From Lepisosteus oculatus (Eukaryota > Chordata > Actinopteri > Semionotiformes > Lepisosteidae), in contig NC_090698.1 of the NCBI RefSeq assembly GCF_040954835.1, forward strand, positions 2,354,501-2,418,500: a stretch of 64,000 nt of DNA, written 5' to 3'. Made by a program: the position numbers and the translations under genes. The notes under the pieces were generated by a model. It had not been told where the DNA came from. It saw only the letters and a list, made by a program, of their open reading frames with translations, and searched no databases. Position 1 is the first letter of the stretch, and the number at the start of each line of letters is the position of its first letter. Positions 46,880-58,693 of this stretch are shown here, in pieces.

Positions 46880-48050
46880 GAAACACTATTATTTATCTTG
46901 CATGACACTGTCAGCAAGTGCAGCAGAGCTCAGTGAAATCTTACCAAAGGCATGAGGCCGAGCCGCCACGGGGTTGATGTGTCTCTCAGATGCATGGCGA
47001 TAAAGCTTGCTCTTTCTGTTTCGGTATTCCTGCCTCCTGTCTGCGTAGGCTGGAATTCCGGGCCGTCCAGTTCATTTCTCGTATGAGGGCCCTCTTCTGA
47101 GAGGGCTGGAGGAGAAGAAACAGGAATAGGAAGTCACTGTTTATGTTTTTGGGAGGAAAAAAAAAGGAACTCGGTGATTAGGTATTGTAAATTAGGGGAT
47201 GTGACAGTATAGACAAACATTCGTTTAGAAGAGAAACCCGTTTATTGACAAATAGTCCTGGAATTCCCCCCAGCGCAGGCAGGCGGGACTTTTAGGAGAT
47301 TCTGAGGTGACTGTGCACCTGTCCCTGTCAGGGCTATCGATGAATCGGAGCCCAGCTGCCCTTCCTGTTTCCGAGCTGTTCGAAAACTGTTTTTGCCCCC
47401 GGCGGCCCCGGCCCCTCTTCTGAGGCAGGTCAGGGGACAGGACGGGGTTTTTCCCCAGTCAGCTTCGAAACCATTAATGTTTCGTTTTCACTCTCCAGAA
47501 ATTGACTGCAGCTACCTTGACTTCAGAATTCAAACCTGAAAAGCAGGTTTATAAAGACAAAATGTACAAACAGCGTACACAGTGTATTACTATTATCAGA
47601 CACCTCTCTGGGATTCGTAATTCTGGCCTACGACTGTGCCAGCTTTGGGATGCTGTGTAAAGCATCAGTGTGATTGCTAAATTGTTTCCAGTTAACGGTG
47701 ATTAATGCAACAATTAAGAGTTAGCTTTGGCAATGGAACGGAGGGGGTGTTTTGCTTGGTGTAGGGACACGAACACCGCAGAGAATCTTCTGGGCTGTAT
47801 CAGGGCGATGGGTCCAAACATGGAGCTGTTCACAAGTATTGATTAAATAAGTAGACCTGCTAATTGATTAACAAACATCAGGTCAGCACATCAGCGAGGG
47901 CCACACAACATTAGGTCTGCTCTCACTGGTTTAATTTGGAATAATCCGGTAGAGGTTGCGGGCACTCTGCGTTCTTCCAGACCAAACAGAACAGAGGTGG
48001 TTGACAGAACAGTCCACCTCCAGTCAAGCCAGCTCCTCCTTTTACTCCCT
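46880..48050. other. unique intergenic stretch with A/T-rich motif cluster
   Basis: No gene was recognised. The part at 47,640-47,940 is rich in GATTAA/GTTAAC-type motifs. Confidence 0.4.
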
Positions 48051-48054
48051 TTTG

Positions 48055-48195
48055 AACTGGAGACTCTTTTTTACACCAAGAGTTGTGGGGTTGTGGAACA
48101 AGCTACCCTGCCGTGTTCAACAAACGACTCTGTAAGGTCTTTGGATTGCTTAGCTAATAGCAACCAAACGAGCTAACTTTGGCCCATTTCACGTT
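48055..48195 (+). mobile_element. LINE 3' tail fragment
   Basis: The sequence 'ctcttttttacaccaagagt' then 'tgtggaacaagctaccctgc' and 'atagcaaccaaacgagct' is the 3' module of the CR1/L2-like family. Confidence 0.75.
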
Positions 48196-48199
48196 TGGA

Positions 48200-50155
48200 T
48201 TGTGGCTGATTCGGGATATCATCCTACAGGTCAGGAAGGAGCAAAAAACAGCAAGAGAAGAGGCTCTTAAAAAAAGCTGTCAGCAGTTTGGGGTCACCTT
48301 TCTGGCATATTACTGTGACTGCCGTCATGACAACTGAACAAATGCTGTGTGTTCTTGGGCCTTGATGAACTTGGAACTGAGACTCACTTAAACCTGCCAA
48401 GTTTTTCTGCATAGTTACCGCTTATCTGCCAGGACCACCCTGTGCTGCTCCTGCCTGCTGTCGAACCCTGACGAGCACGAGGCCCCCCTCGTTCTCCGGT
48501 GATCCCTGGCCTTGAACAGCAGAGCAGCTCCCAGTGTTAATCAGGAATTCTCATGGGAACTGACAAAAACTGGAACTTCACCCAGCAAGCGGCAGATCAG
48601 GCATGAAGCTTACAGGAGGCAAAACCTAACATGCTGGCTCTTTCCACAGAAATTCAGGATCAATGACTACAGGCTAGAAGAGACTTGAAAAAATATGTGC
48701 GTTTGGGCCAATTAATAACATCAACATACGTCAAAAACAGAAGAAACGGCTCACAAATGGGCAGCAGGGCTGCTCTGGGAGAATTCGGTGTGATTCTGAA
48801 GGTCCCTGTGGCTTGAAAAGGAATGTCTTCAGCAGCACGTGCTGCCTGTGTTACTGGACAGACGTGACGGACTGAACCCAGAGCAGCGAGCGACACGGAT
48901 GAGGACAGCTGAAGAGGGAGAGTCTCGATCCCCCGAGCAAACACAGGCTGGAGGTGATGTGGATGCCAGTGGTTCTTTTATACTGTAACCCTTGGTAATT
49001 GCCTTGAATGAAGGCATCAGCAGAACATCAATATTAATTGCTGGACTTGACTCAAAAGCGTGGAGCAGTTCAAGGCGGCTCAGTTAATCTGCTTGGCAGG
49101 GCCAGCGGGTGGCTGGCCCTTCATGTTCTTTATGGGTCAGCAGTGTCCGGGACTCAAACAGACTGCGGGGACTTCCCAGGCAGGCGACACGGCTGCTGTT
49201 TCCCTGGACAAGCCGCTTTATCCAGGTTGCTTTAGCAAAGCCCGCTGTGTACAGATGTGTGCGTACGAAAACAGGCAGTCTGAACTCTGGTGTGTCACCG
49301 CGGATAGAACGCTTAATTAAAAAGGGCCAGCACTGCCCTTCTGTGATCCTGGCAGAGGGGGTGTTTAGAGACAGGTGGAGCACTGCAGCTGTGATGCCTC
49401 TCCTGAGACACCTTTCTGAGTAATTATTAATTACGCTGCAGAATTAAAAATGGGAACTTTATGCTCCAACAATTGCTCCGTGATTTGACGATGAACCGTG
49501 AATTCAAGACACAAGTGAAGGAATTTGGCAGTTTTGTGATGTGGGTGCCATAAGACCTTGAAGGCATCTTTTCAGAGGCTGCTCTTTATTTCCTGAAAGC
49601 TGCCGAGCGCAAGGTAGACTACCCAGGTAGGGGCGAAGGGGAACAGGGAACAGATGAGACAGTAGGAGTGGAAAATGTGATGAAAGGAAAGAACAATGCA
49701 GGCAATAAGAGCTCCTCTGTCAAGTCATGCCTTGGCACACCTTCGGAGAGAGCTGTGTGTTCAAGCTGAAACTCTGTGCTCTGAAATGAATGTCACTTGT
49801 TCATCCTCCTCTCCTTTCCCTCCCGCATTCCGGGCGGGGGAGGGAAAACACTTTTTTGTGGGGTTTTAATACAGCCTCCCGCCCCTCCCCTCTCCAGAAT
49901 TCCCTGAATTCAGAATCCTGGGTCTGTAGCATCGGCTTTCTGGCATTTGAGCAATTAAGACCCTCTGCCCGTGCTGTAAGACCAGCCCAGAGCTCCAATA
50001 GGAGTTTGCTTCCTGTAGAGGAGTCTCTTCTCGGTGTGTGCTCAGATAATTACACGCTGGCTGTGCTCCAAGTTGTTGTGGCATTAAAAAAAACTTTGCT
50101 GAGCTGAGCGGTTTCTGATCTGCCTGATGTCTTTAGCACTGTGGCCCCTTTTCTA
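48200..50155. other. intergenic stretch, no gene recognised
   Basis: No coding or RNA feature was recognised. Confidence 0.45.
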
Positions 50156-50159
50156 CTCA

Positions 50160-50310
50160 AGGCAGCAAGGTAGAATGATGGTTAGGAATCTGGACAGAAA
50201 CTCTGGGGGTCCAGGTCGCAGGTGGGAAATTTGTGGCCCTGTGTCAAGGTACTTCACTCGGACCGCTCCTCCAAATTAGATCCTTAGTAAAGGATTCAAA
50301 ACATCGCAAA
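50160..50310 (+). mobile_element. tRNA-derived SINE, diverged
   Basis: The head 'ggcagcaaggtagaatgatg' then 'gttaggaatctggac' and 'gtcaaggtacttcactcgga' matches a SINE type with a 'ggttagggctctggac' head. The tail 'ttagtaaaggattcaaaa' is degenerate. Inverted relatives lie at 27,085-27,235 and 54,145-54,270. Confidence 0.6.
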
Positions 50311-50314
50311 ACAC

Positions 50315-53300
50315 ATCAGTATTCGGGCTCCCTCTCTTTAGTAGGTTCTGATTTATCCTCTTGTTAGATATCTGTAGTTTCTCGGAAACTCTTAAGAGCT
50401 TTAAACGGCATGAGTTCAGTGCACTTTGAACCAAGCTCCCAGCATACAGTTGTTTATTTTTATGTTCTGCTCCAACTCGAGATCTTGATTTTACTTTCCA
50501 TATTATGTTTCAGTGGAGTCTTCTCTGTGGGGACAGGAGTTTGCTTCAAGTGCTTCAGAGCTGGTTCCAGCCAGAAAGGTCTCTTAAAAGAAATGATGCT
50601 TGAGATACTAATGTGTCAGCGAGAGGAGATGCCTGCTGGACTTGCAGAGGATTAAGCCTTGGGTGCCAAAACAGTCACGTTGTCCTTTTAAACCGTGGCT
50701 GAGCAGAAGAAGAAACGATACCTCATCTTTCCCCTCTGGACCTGTCTGCGCTGTGGCACCAGTGAGCGCAGGGTGGCTGCTGCCCCAGGGCATCTTCTGA
50801 TGAAAGGGAGGATCCGCACAAATCAGGCAGCAGCTCGGTGGGGACCCCTGCTGTGCCACGCCCCCCCAAACCCAGAGGGCCCTGTGGTGCCAGCTGCCTT
50901 GCCACTCCAGATAAACAATCTGGACACTGCCCATTGTGGAAGGACACATGGGTATTTACTGATCTCCCTGACCTCTGGCTCAGACAAAAGTTGAAAAGGA
51001 CAAAAAGCTTACAACAGGCGGGACAGTGAATGATGACTGAATGACCCCCCTTTACTTCCAACTCCTAGTCTGTTAGAGGCTGGGACGTCACGCAGAGCTG
51101 AAGCGGCAGCCAGGATCTGTGAGGATCTGACGGAGGAGGAGGAGGAGGAGGAGTGGGAGGGGGTGTTTGGAGGAAGAGCGCAGGCCGTCGCGCTGTCTGT
51201 GATTTCCTGGCCTGTCACGATGAGTTTGCCTCGAGCGCGGTCCAGTGGCCTGGAACATTTACCCTCATTACAGCCTCTTTCGGCCCAGCTGGGGTTCCTC
51301 CCCCTGCACGTTGTTCCCCCCATCAAGATGAAAAGGGAATGGCCTCCCGACCAATTAAGGCCAGGTCGGCCCAGTCTGCGCCTCGGCACACTTCAGAGCT
51401 CTGGTGTCACCTCCCGGGTCAGGCATGCGGGACTGGGCTTTTCTATGCTGTGGTGGGAGGCGCAAACAACGAGCCGCCAAAGACTGCGTTTTCAGCTGAG
51501 AAGGAGTTTTTTCTGCTCATTTTTCTATAAATATGCAAAACCACCCTTGAAATCTGGAAGTCTAGAAGTTGCACACCTGACTGGTGGTCGTAAGGATTGC
51601 CTGTTACACAGTCTGATTATGCCAGTGCGAGGAAACCACACGCCAAGAGGCACAGGCTTCTCAAAAACGTACAAGCTGCTGCACGGCGTTGGCCTGTGGA
51701 TGTCTGATAACACGTTTTGCCAAAGTCCTCTGAGTTCCCGCTTGGAAGCGATCTATTCATTTTGATTTTGGAGTTTTAAAAGGTGTACTGGATATGCAAC
51801 AGGTTCAGAAGAGAACAAAAGTCCAGATGGTTTCAGGTCCCTGCTTGTGAAGTCATTGTAACTTGATTTCCTTTTAAACTCTTAATGAAGTTGCATCGGC
51901 TGGAGGGGCTGCAGCCTTTCCTGTCCTGCAAATAGCAAGCGTTTCTCCTTTAGATTTTCCTTTATCATGAATTTCGTGTTTTTGCAGGGGACGAAGTTCT
52001 TTGCTCAGGGACATCTACGGCCTTTTTCTCGCACTAAGCAAAACTATATTTCGTTAAAATAAAATCAGCTTTGCCACCTCTTACCAAATGTGCAATGATT
52101 TACAGTGTTGATGGCAACTCAGCTTTTCTGATGACTTTCAGTTTGTGGATTGTTGACAAGAGTGTGGCTCCTGTACCATGCTCAGATGTGAGCTCTCCCC
52201 ACACTGTGTCTGTTACACATACTGACCCTCACTCACCCCTCCCCTGGAGCGCTTATGGAACACAGGGTCGGCTGCTGGTTTCTGCGTTCGTGCTAGGGGT
52301 GTTACTGATGGGTCTTTATCAGTTGCAGTGGCTGGGGTTAAAGAGCGAGAGACGTCAGGAAAGAATTAATCTTTCTCTCTTTGGCCTGGAGCCCAACATT
52401 CCCTCTCTGGCAGACTTTCACTTTCAATGGTCAGTAACAAATGCAAAAGATATATCCCGAGGCATTAAAGGGCACAACAACTGAGGTTTGGAACCAAGAG
52501 CATTGTGTTTTGAATGCCTCTCAGCATGTATAAATACATATAAACTCCTGAAGTACATAATTGCAAAAGAGGAAGGGAATGGGTTATCTTTATCTGTAGA
52601 TCTCTGCTTAGAGCCAAAATCCCAAGTTTTGTTTTCATTCATCGAAAAACATAATTTGAACCAAAGGTCACTGATGCATTTTTCCTCCTTGTTCTGCTGA
52701 CTGTGACACATTCCAGACTCCACTCTGATCTGCGCTGAGATCTGCCGGTCCTGCGCGCTGGCAGAAGAGGTGTGACTTATTGGAAAGTAAGGCCGATTGC
52801 GAAAGAGAAACCTTCAAAGGTGTGGTGCGCTGTCTGCGCAGAATCTGGCTTTGTGTCGTGCTGCATGTCCAGGTGCCCGTGCTTCAAAAGGCACAAAAAC
52901 AGATTTCCAATCAGTTCATTTTCTGTTAATTGCTTGCTCTGCTTTTTAAGACTGCGATGAGGACTGATAAACTTGGTCACCAGATGTCCGATAGCCCTCA
53001 CCCCCTGGAACGGTATCTCTGGAGCAGTTCGGATCATGTTGCCTGGTTACTGGGCCAAATGCCCTGGCAGGCACAGCGAGTGTTGGCATTTGCCACATTC
53101 ATCTATTCTTATTTGAGGGCTTTTTTGCCTTAGTGGTATGGGTGATGTCATCCTCTAGAAACCTTGAGCAGAGAGGGTGTTGTAAGAATTCTGGGATGCA
53201 ATTGCCTGGGTCACTGTGGACAAATAGTTTTGGCACTTTTAGGTTTTAAAGTTGCCATGAAAAAGGTCCCCAGATACAACATTCATATTAATTTATTTCC

Positions 53301-53815
53301 AAAGTTCGTTTTTTTTACTTAGAAAGAAAGCTTCATGCTCATTAAAAATTAAAATCCTAATGGAAAGCTCGGGTTGCGTGTCTAGAGCCTGAAACTGTGG
53401 CGCACTGTAGAGGAACAGGAGAGGGGCTCAGGAAGAATGTGGCAATTCCTGTGCCAGTTTGTGCACTGCGTGGGCGAGAGCTTGTTTACACCCAGCCGTC
53501 CTGAACCAGCATGCTGGTCTCCCAGGATGACAGCCCTTAAATGATCCATTGCTTTCTGGCTCTGCCTGGAGCCTCACTGATCAGCAGCCTCTGCACTTGA
53601 GTTGTGAATGGCTCTGTACTGTACCACCCCCCTCCCTCGTCTCTCTGCAGAGCCTTCTGGGTGCTGGAGACTCATGCCCTAGGGCTAGAGAGAGCAAGCA
53701 CAGCTCTGCAGATCCTGAGCAGCTCCTGGTGACAGAACAGCTTTATGTCTTTATGTGCAGCTCATTATTATTATTCATTGGTTTTTGCTAATCCTAGTAA
53801 GAGCATAATAGTTTA
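50315..53815. other. intergenic stretch, no gene recognised
   Basis: About 3.5 kb. It includes (GGA)n at 51,130-51,155 and a GC-rich block up to 51,480. The 200-codon frame at 51,163-51,765 lies in this block and has no recognisable domain. Confidence 0.45.
51130..51155 (+). repeat. (GGA)n microsatellite
   Basis: A short GGA triplet run in a GC-rich block. Confidence 0.85.
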
Positions 53816-53819
53816 ACAA

Positions 53820-54025
53820 ATGAGATGAGCAAGACAGCCCACCTAGCCCATTTGGTAGCTAACTAATCCTAGGGGCTCATCCAACTGTTTCTTGAAAGAA
53901 AAAAAAAGCAGTGTATCTGCTTCGGCGGCATGGCTGGGTAGCTTGTTCCACACTCCCACCACCCTTTGTGTAAAGAAGTGCCCCTGGTCCTCAGATGTCA
54001 ATGCGCTTGCATGTAGCTTCCCTGG
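53820..54025 (-). mobile_element. LINE 3' tail fragment, inverted, well preserved
   Basis: The minus strand encodes HFFTQRVVGVWNKLPSHAAE, the best-preserved example in this window of the conserved C-terminal block of CR1/L2-like ORF2. The 3' tail (plus strand 'ccacctagcccatttggtag') follows. An A-rich insertion interrupts the frame after AEADTL. Confidence 0.8.
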
Positions 54026-54144
54026 ATCTGAAATCAACTTACTGCATCATCAGTAACTCTCAGGGGTTCTGATTACGCATCTTTTTTTTCCTAAGTATAA
54101 ACTTTGTGAGTGACCAGCGAGAGGGGAGGGCCTGCAGGAGGCAG

Positions 54145-54270
54145 CTGGATGAAATACGCTGCTCCGGGGAACAGCAGCCCCGTCTGCAGAGCCTTGCGGT
54201 CAGGAGTCGGAGCCCTGACCACTCCTCCACAGCCTGCTTAGCGTCAGCCGCAGGTGCCGTTTTCAGGTGA
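54145..54270 (-). mobile_element. tRNA-derived SINE head, inverted
   Basis: The plus strand 'gccttgcggtcaggagtcgg' then 'agccctgaccactcctccac' is the reverse complement of a SINE head with 'gtggttagggct'. It is truncated. Confidence 0.5.
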
Positions 54271-55199
54271 CGCGTCTGAATGACTCTCGGCAAGGTGTGA
54301 AGTTCTGCGTGTGTTTTTTTAAAGAGATGTAACTAAAGTGTTTTTTTCTCTTAAAAACAGTCAGACTTGTTTAAAACTGATCATGTAAGATTCCTGGGCC
54401 ATGAGGCAACCTGTCAGCTCTCTAGTTTGTCACCTGTAATCTTCTACTTTTTTTTAAACAAAACTCCTTTTTGTCAGCTGCTCGTTCGACATGTTTCTGG
54501 AAAGCATGTATTTCAGTGGTGCCTAGGATAGCCCTTATAAGACTAGTAGTGCTCCAGTACAGGCAACAGGCTACCTTGTATAATTCTTCAGTTCATGGGC
54601 TAAGGGGCACAGAGTGAGGCAAGAGGAACTGCAAAGGCTTCCGAGCACCGGAATATCACTCCGAGATACGTGCCCTCTTCCTGAGGCTGAGCGCGTCTCC
54701 CTTGAACACTTCCCAGCTGCGGTTATTCTCGTCTTTACGTCTCGCTGGGCTCTGGCCTGAGATAGGATGTCCTGCCAGACAGTAGCTCTGCCAGCGTAGT
54801 GACGCACCTGCCGCCGAGACAGAGCGGCCGGCTGGTACTTCCGTCGCCCTGAATTGCCCTGTTTGTTATTTATCCCACGCGGGAGATGGGGATCACCTGC
54901 GCGTGCCCCGACCGTGACTCCTGGAGCGGACACGCGTGAAAGACCCCCCACCCGGCACTTGCACACGGTGCCCACGCTTTGCTCGAAATACGGCTGTGGG
55001 AAGTAATCTGCGCACATCCTGGTATGGTGAGGTTAGGGGAGGCTCGGGCAGAGAGCGGGGATCTGAGCCACGTGCTTGTATCCCTGTTTCGTGGGGTCTC
55101 AGGAACCTCGATTCAGTGTTGTTTACCCTTCCAAACTCTACACGGAGTGAAATCTGCCCCCAGATAAATACTTTTGCATATCTTCAGAAGTAAACGTAA

Positions 55200-55470
55200 T
55201 TTGCATAGCGTCGACGTTCTGACCGCAGAAGGTGACGTTAGCCAAGAGCCGGTATCTTTGTAGGTACATTATTTCTAATTTTGTCTCGACAGTGACGGCA
55301 ATACACAACGACAACGACACATGCGCGGTTTTTAGTCCTTATGCGCAGTAATGGCTCCACCTAGTGGTCGTCGTTCATTATTGCCGCGTTAACGTCTGTT
55401 ACCTTCCGTAGCCGACAGGAAGCAAGACGTTTCTCTTTCAGTCTTCTCGCCTTGTTTGGCAGACGAACAT
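55200..55470. promoter_or_regulatory. CpG-rich regulatory patch with CTCF-like motif
   Basis: The patch is CpG-rich compared with its flanks. It contains two NRF1-like ATGCGC cores (55,321 and 55,341), ETS-like CAGGAAG near 55,417, and a CTCF-like motif at 55,354-55,370 that reads CCACTAGGTGGAGC on the minus strand. No exon with recognisable similarity adjoins it. It could be a promoter of an unannotated transcript or a boundary/insulator element upstream of chp2. Confidence 0.4.
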
Positions 55471-55538
55471 GAAAAAAACAATTAGCTATGACTGCTCTCC
55501 TCCTATATCTTTCCTTAAGATTTTCGTTACAAAAAAGA

Positions 55539-55552
55539 CCACTGGGTGGCGC
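55539..55552 (+). promoter_or_regulatory. CTCF-like motif
   Basis: CCACTGGGTGGCGC matches the core CCASYAGRKGGCGC with one mismatch (A to G). It is oriented plus, opposite to the motif at 55,354-55,370. Confidence 0.45.
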
Positions 55553-55989
55553 CCTCTGCAGGACACAACTGTACGTGCAGCTTCAAGAGCTAACAGAATC
55601 GGGGAATGAAAAAAGTATTTTTCATAGCAGCGTTGTAACAAAGGACGGTCGCCTTTGCTGACGTCAGATTTCAGTGCGGCCGTTCTCTCCAGTGCAACCC
55701 TTCACTGAAGTCATAGGCAGGAGTGTTTTTGCTCCTGCACGCACTGGGAATCTGTTCTGGGAACACACTGCTATCGGAGTCGGAGCTCAAGGTCATGTGT
55801 CGGGCGGAAGGTGCGTTGATGCTCAGGGCGCCCAGAGGAACAGCAAGACTCCCGAGTGAGAGACTCCCTCTGCCACTGCTTTGTTGGAGTCACTTTAGGA
55901 GACAAAAAAAAACGGAACTGCATGAGGTCATCGCAGCAATGTCAATGGAGCAGAGAAACGGTGTTTCGATTTTGTTGCGCTTCTTAGTG

Positions 55990-56130
55990 TTCAGCTGGTC
56001 TTGTGTTGTTCCTGTCCGTCGGTTGTGGGGCTGTGTAACAAGCTGTAGAACACTCTTTCATCTTTAAAGAAACAGCTGGGTTAGGTCCTGGGATCAGTTA
56101 GCTCCTCGCAACCAAACGAGCCAGATGGTT
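55990..56130 (+). mobile_element. LINE 3' tail fragment
   Basis: The sequence 'gttgtggggctgtgtaacaa' then 'cagttagctcctcgcaacca' and 'acgagccagatggtt' is a diverged 3' module of the CR1/L2-like family. Confidence 0.65.
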
Positions 56131-56518
56131 TGGAAAACCTCCTCAGGGTTAGGTACCTTTCTACAGAGTCCGGAAGATCACGGGGGAGGCGCATCAGTGT
56201 GACACAGTGCTGTGAACCCCATTGGTGAGTTTCCTCGCCTTGCGCGCCGCTGAATTTCGTCCTCGCCCCTGTTACCTGGCGGCTCAGGTGTTCTCGATGC
56301 AGTTATCTGCTGGTGTGAGAAAAATCTTCAGGAACTAGAGCAAAGTGAGCCGAAACAGGCTGGAAATGTAAATAGAGGGGAGGAAGTCTGAATGGTTCTC
56401 GGTGGTGTGTGGACAGCACTAACGGCGACCAGTCCACCCGTTTCAATTATTGCGTAGTACAATACAGAGTCACGGTGGAGCTGGACAAGCCAGGACACAC
56501 ACACACCTACTGAGGACA

Positions 56519-56694
56519 TTCAGGTGGGGAGTTGCGTCAGCATGCGTCGGCTGCAAAGGAACAAGTAAGAGGTTTATTCCCTGCTGAAAAGAGAAGAGAG
56601 AAAACACACCTGATCATGGCTCCACGGCTGAAACGTTGTGTTTTCTTTCTTCTCTTTTCAGCAGGGAATAAACCTCTTGCTTGTTCCTCTGCAG
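56519..56694. mobile_element. foldback element, copy 3
   Basis: The left unit 'gttgcgtcagcatgcgtcgg', 'ctgcaaaggaacaag' and 'aggtttattccctgctgaaa' is mirrored on the right by 'tttcagcagggaataaacct' and 'cttgttcctctgcag'. A 13-bp direct repeat, CCTACTGAGGACA, flanks it at 56,506-56,518 and 56,695-56,707. The centre keeps one hammerhead-like half (CTGATCATGGC...CTGAAAC) with changes in the core. It has diverged more than copy 2. Confidence 0.8.
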
Positions 56695-56707
56695 CCTACT
56701 GAGGACA

Positions 56708-56860
56708 GCTGAGGTGCCGGTTAGCCTCGACGGCAGAACACAGGACGGTGGGAGGAAGCCCACGTGGAAATCATGCAAACCCCACAGAAGGTGGCCCGGG
56801 TCGGAATCGATGCCAGGACCCATGTGCGCTCACCGCCGCGCCACAGTGCTGCTTTTAGAG
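56708..56860 (-). mobile_element. tRNA-derived SINE-like repeat, inverted
   Basis: The plus strand shows 'ggtgggaggaagcccacgtg', 'gaaatcatgcaaacccc', 'gggtcggaatcgatgcc' and 'caccgccgcgccacagtgct', the reverse complement of the family at 32,735-32,900. It directly abuts the foldback copy 3 target duplication. Confidence 0.7.
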
Positions 56861-57400
56861 CAGACCCGGCAGGGGCAGCAGCCCAGCAGCGACACAGCCC
56901 TGCTTTCAGCCGGTCGCTGCCCCTCGCTGGCGCGGCTGAACACAGCGGGCGGGGTGCATTTCAGAACATTGTCCTGCGTGCCCACCGGCAAGGTGAGCAC
57001 AGCGAGCGCGAAGGACACTGGCCTTCGGAAAGCAGTGTGACCGTGTTTAGCTCAGCCCCATGAAGCACGTTTAGAAAGAGCTGATGCTAGACGCCGCAGA
57101 GCGGGGACAAGCAGGTACTTTCAATGATGCAAGAGGAGTCTGGAGGCATTGGGTGTCTCTTACTTGACAGAAGTATCTGACTTGACGTATTTGACAAAAG
57201 ACTGTCGAGGGCCAAGTTTATCAGTCATGTAATTCATTGGCATCTTTTTAGTAGGAGTGTTCCCTCGGCGTGTGTATTTAATTGTAGTTATTCGAGAATG
57301 CAGAGAGGTGGAGAAAGTACAGCGAAGAAACGCTCGGGCAGTTCGTGATTGCAATGAAGATCACACAGCAACAACGGTTCTTTCAGCTCTCTCTTCTTCC

Positions 57401-58681
57401 AGGCAGAAGGGGGCTTAAATGCTTTAGACTTTAGGACATCTAATGCTATTTTTAAGATTAAATGGATACAATAAGCAAAGTGTATGGCATATAACCCCCA
57501 ATCTGATATTTCAAGAAGTAGGGGGGTCTAGAGTTTTTACTAAAGTGTAACTTTGACATTGGAAAAATCCCCTTGAAACGTGCCAGTTTTCATAAACAAG
57601 TACTTCTGACGTGGTCACTTATGTATAAACATAACTTTTCCCCACATAGATTTACTATCTGGACCAACAAATATATAAAAAATAGAAATAAAACCTTATT
57701 TTTTAAAAACTTGGTCAAGAATGATATCATTTGGATTAAACAATTCATCAAGGCTGATGGTAAAATATATAGTTACACCGAGTTTGTTAATAGATACAAT
57801 ATTTCTATTACTTTGGATCAGTATTTTGCTGTAATTAATGCGATTTCTGGGGAAATATTAACTCTTTTAAGGAGTTGTAATAGTAGTCCTTTAGAAACAT
57901 TGGAAGAATTTACAGCTCATATTAAACTACAAGGAAAGGATATTGTGAGTTGTGGATGTAATAACCAATTTTTGAGATCCCTGTTAAAAAAATGATCATT
58001 TAATTGTGACTACAATATATTGGAATTCCGCATTTGGAAAGCGCATTGATTGAAGAAAAATGTGGATGATGCCCAATAAATATTGTATAACCAATAAAAT
58101 AAAGGAGGTTTCATACAAAATAATTCATCGAATTTACCCAGTTAAAACTCTTGTTACCCAACGATTTAAAATTAATATAGATGACAAATGTGTTTTTTGT
58201 GACAATAGCCCTGAAACTATTCAGCATTTGTTTTGGTTATGTCCCAGGGTAAAAATGTTCTGGACTTAGTTGCAGCATTATATTAAAAAAAGGACGAATA
58301 TTGGTATTTGTTTTGTTGAAAAATATATTATGTTAAGTTTCAGCCCCAGTGAAAACAATATAAAAAATTCTTTTGTAATAAATTTAATTATTACACTGGC
58401 ACGTTATCACATACATAAAATGAAGTAGTCTGGGAGGTATCCTGTGTTTGAGCATTTTAAAATGGAAGTAAAGGGGTATTTGCAGACTATTTCGAAATGC
58501 CAAAATATGAAAGCGGTGCGGACATTATTTTTATTTAATTTGTTTAATCTTTTTTCATAACTTGAATTGATGTAGTAGTATGTACCCCTGACGTTATTTT
58601 TGTTTTGAATTGTTATATGTACTCTTGTTTGTATTGTAATGTTTGTTCTTTTGTTAAGCATAAATAAAAATAAAAAAAGCC
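57401..58681 (+). mobile_element. 5'-truncated Tx1/L1-like LINE with 12-bp target duplication
   Basis: The insert begins inside ORF2 (frame AEGGLNALDF), has a stop at about 57,472, then a 140-codon stretch 57,573-57,995 with the L1/Tx1 block QVLLTWSLMYKHNFSPH and IWTNKYIKNRNKTLFF. After frame breaks, 58,060-58,269 encodes a zf-RVT-type end: YKIIHRIYPVKTL, then CVFCDNSPETIQHLFWLC. It ends in an A-rich tail (ATAAAAATAAAAAAA). CTCTCTTCTTCC at 57,389-57,400 and 58,682-58,693 is the target-site duplication. Stops and lost frames show it is inactive. It is much AT-richer than its surroundings. Confidence 0.85.
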
Positions 58682-58693
58682 CTCTCTTCTTCC

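Noticed and set aside
51163..51765. 200-codon plus-strand frame
   Set aside because: It begins next to a GGA repeat and shows no recognisable protein. Length alone is expected by chance in GC-rich sequence with few stops.
57573..57995. 140-codon AT-rich frame as a host gene
   Set aside because: Its sequence matches the C-terminal part of L1/Tx1 ORF2 and lies inside a target-duplicated, A-tailed insertion.
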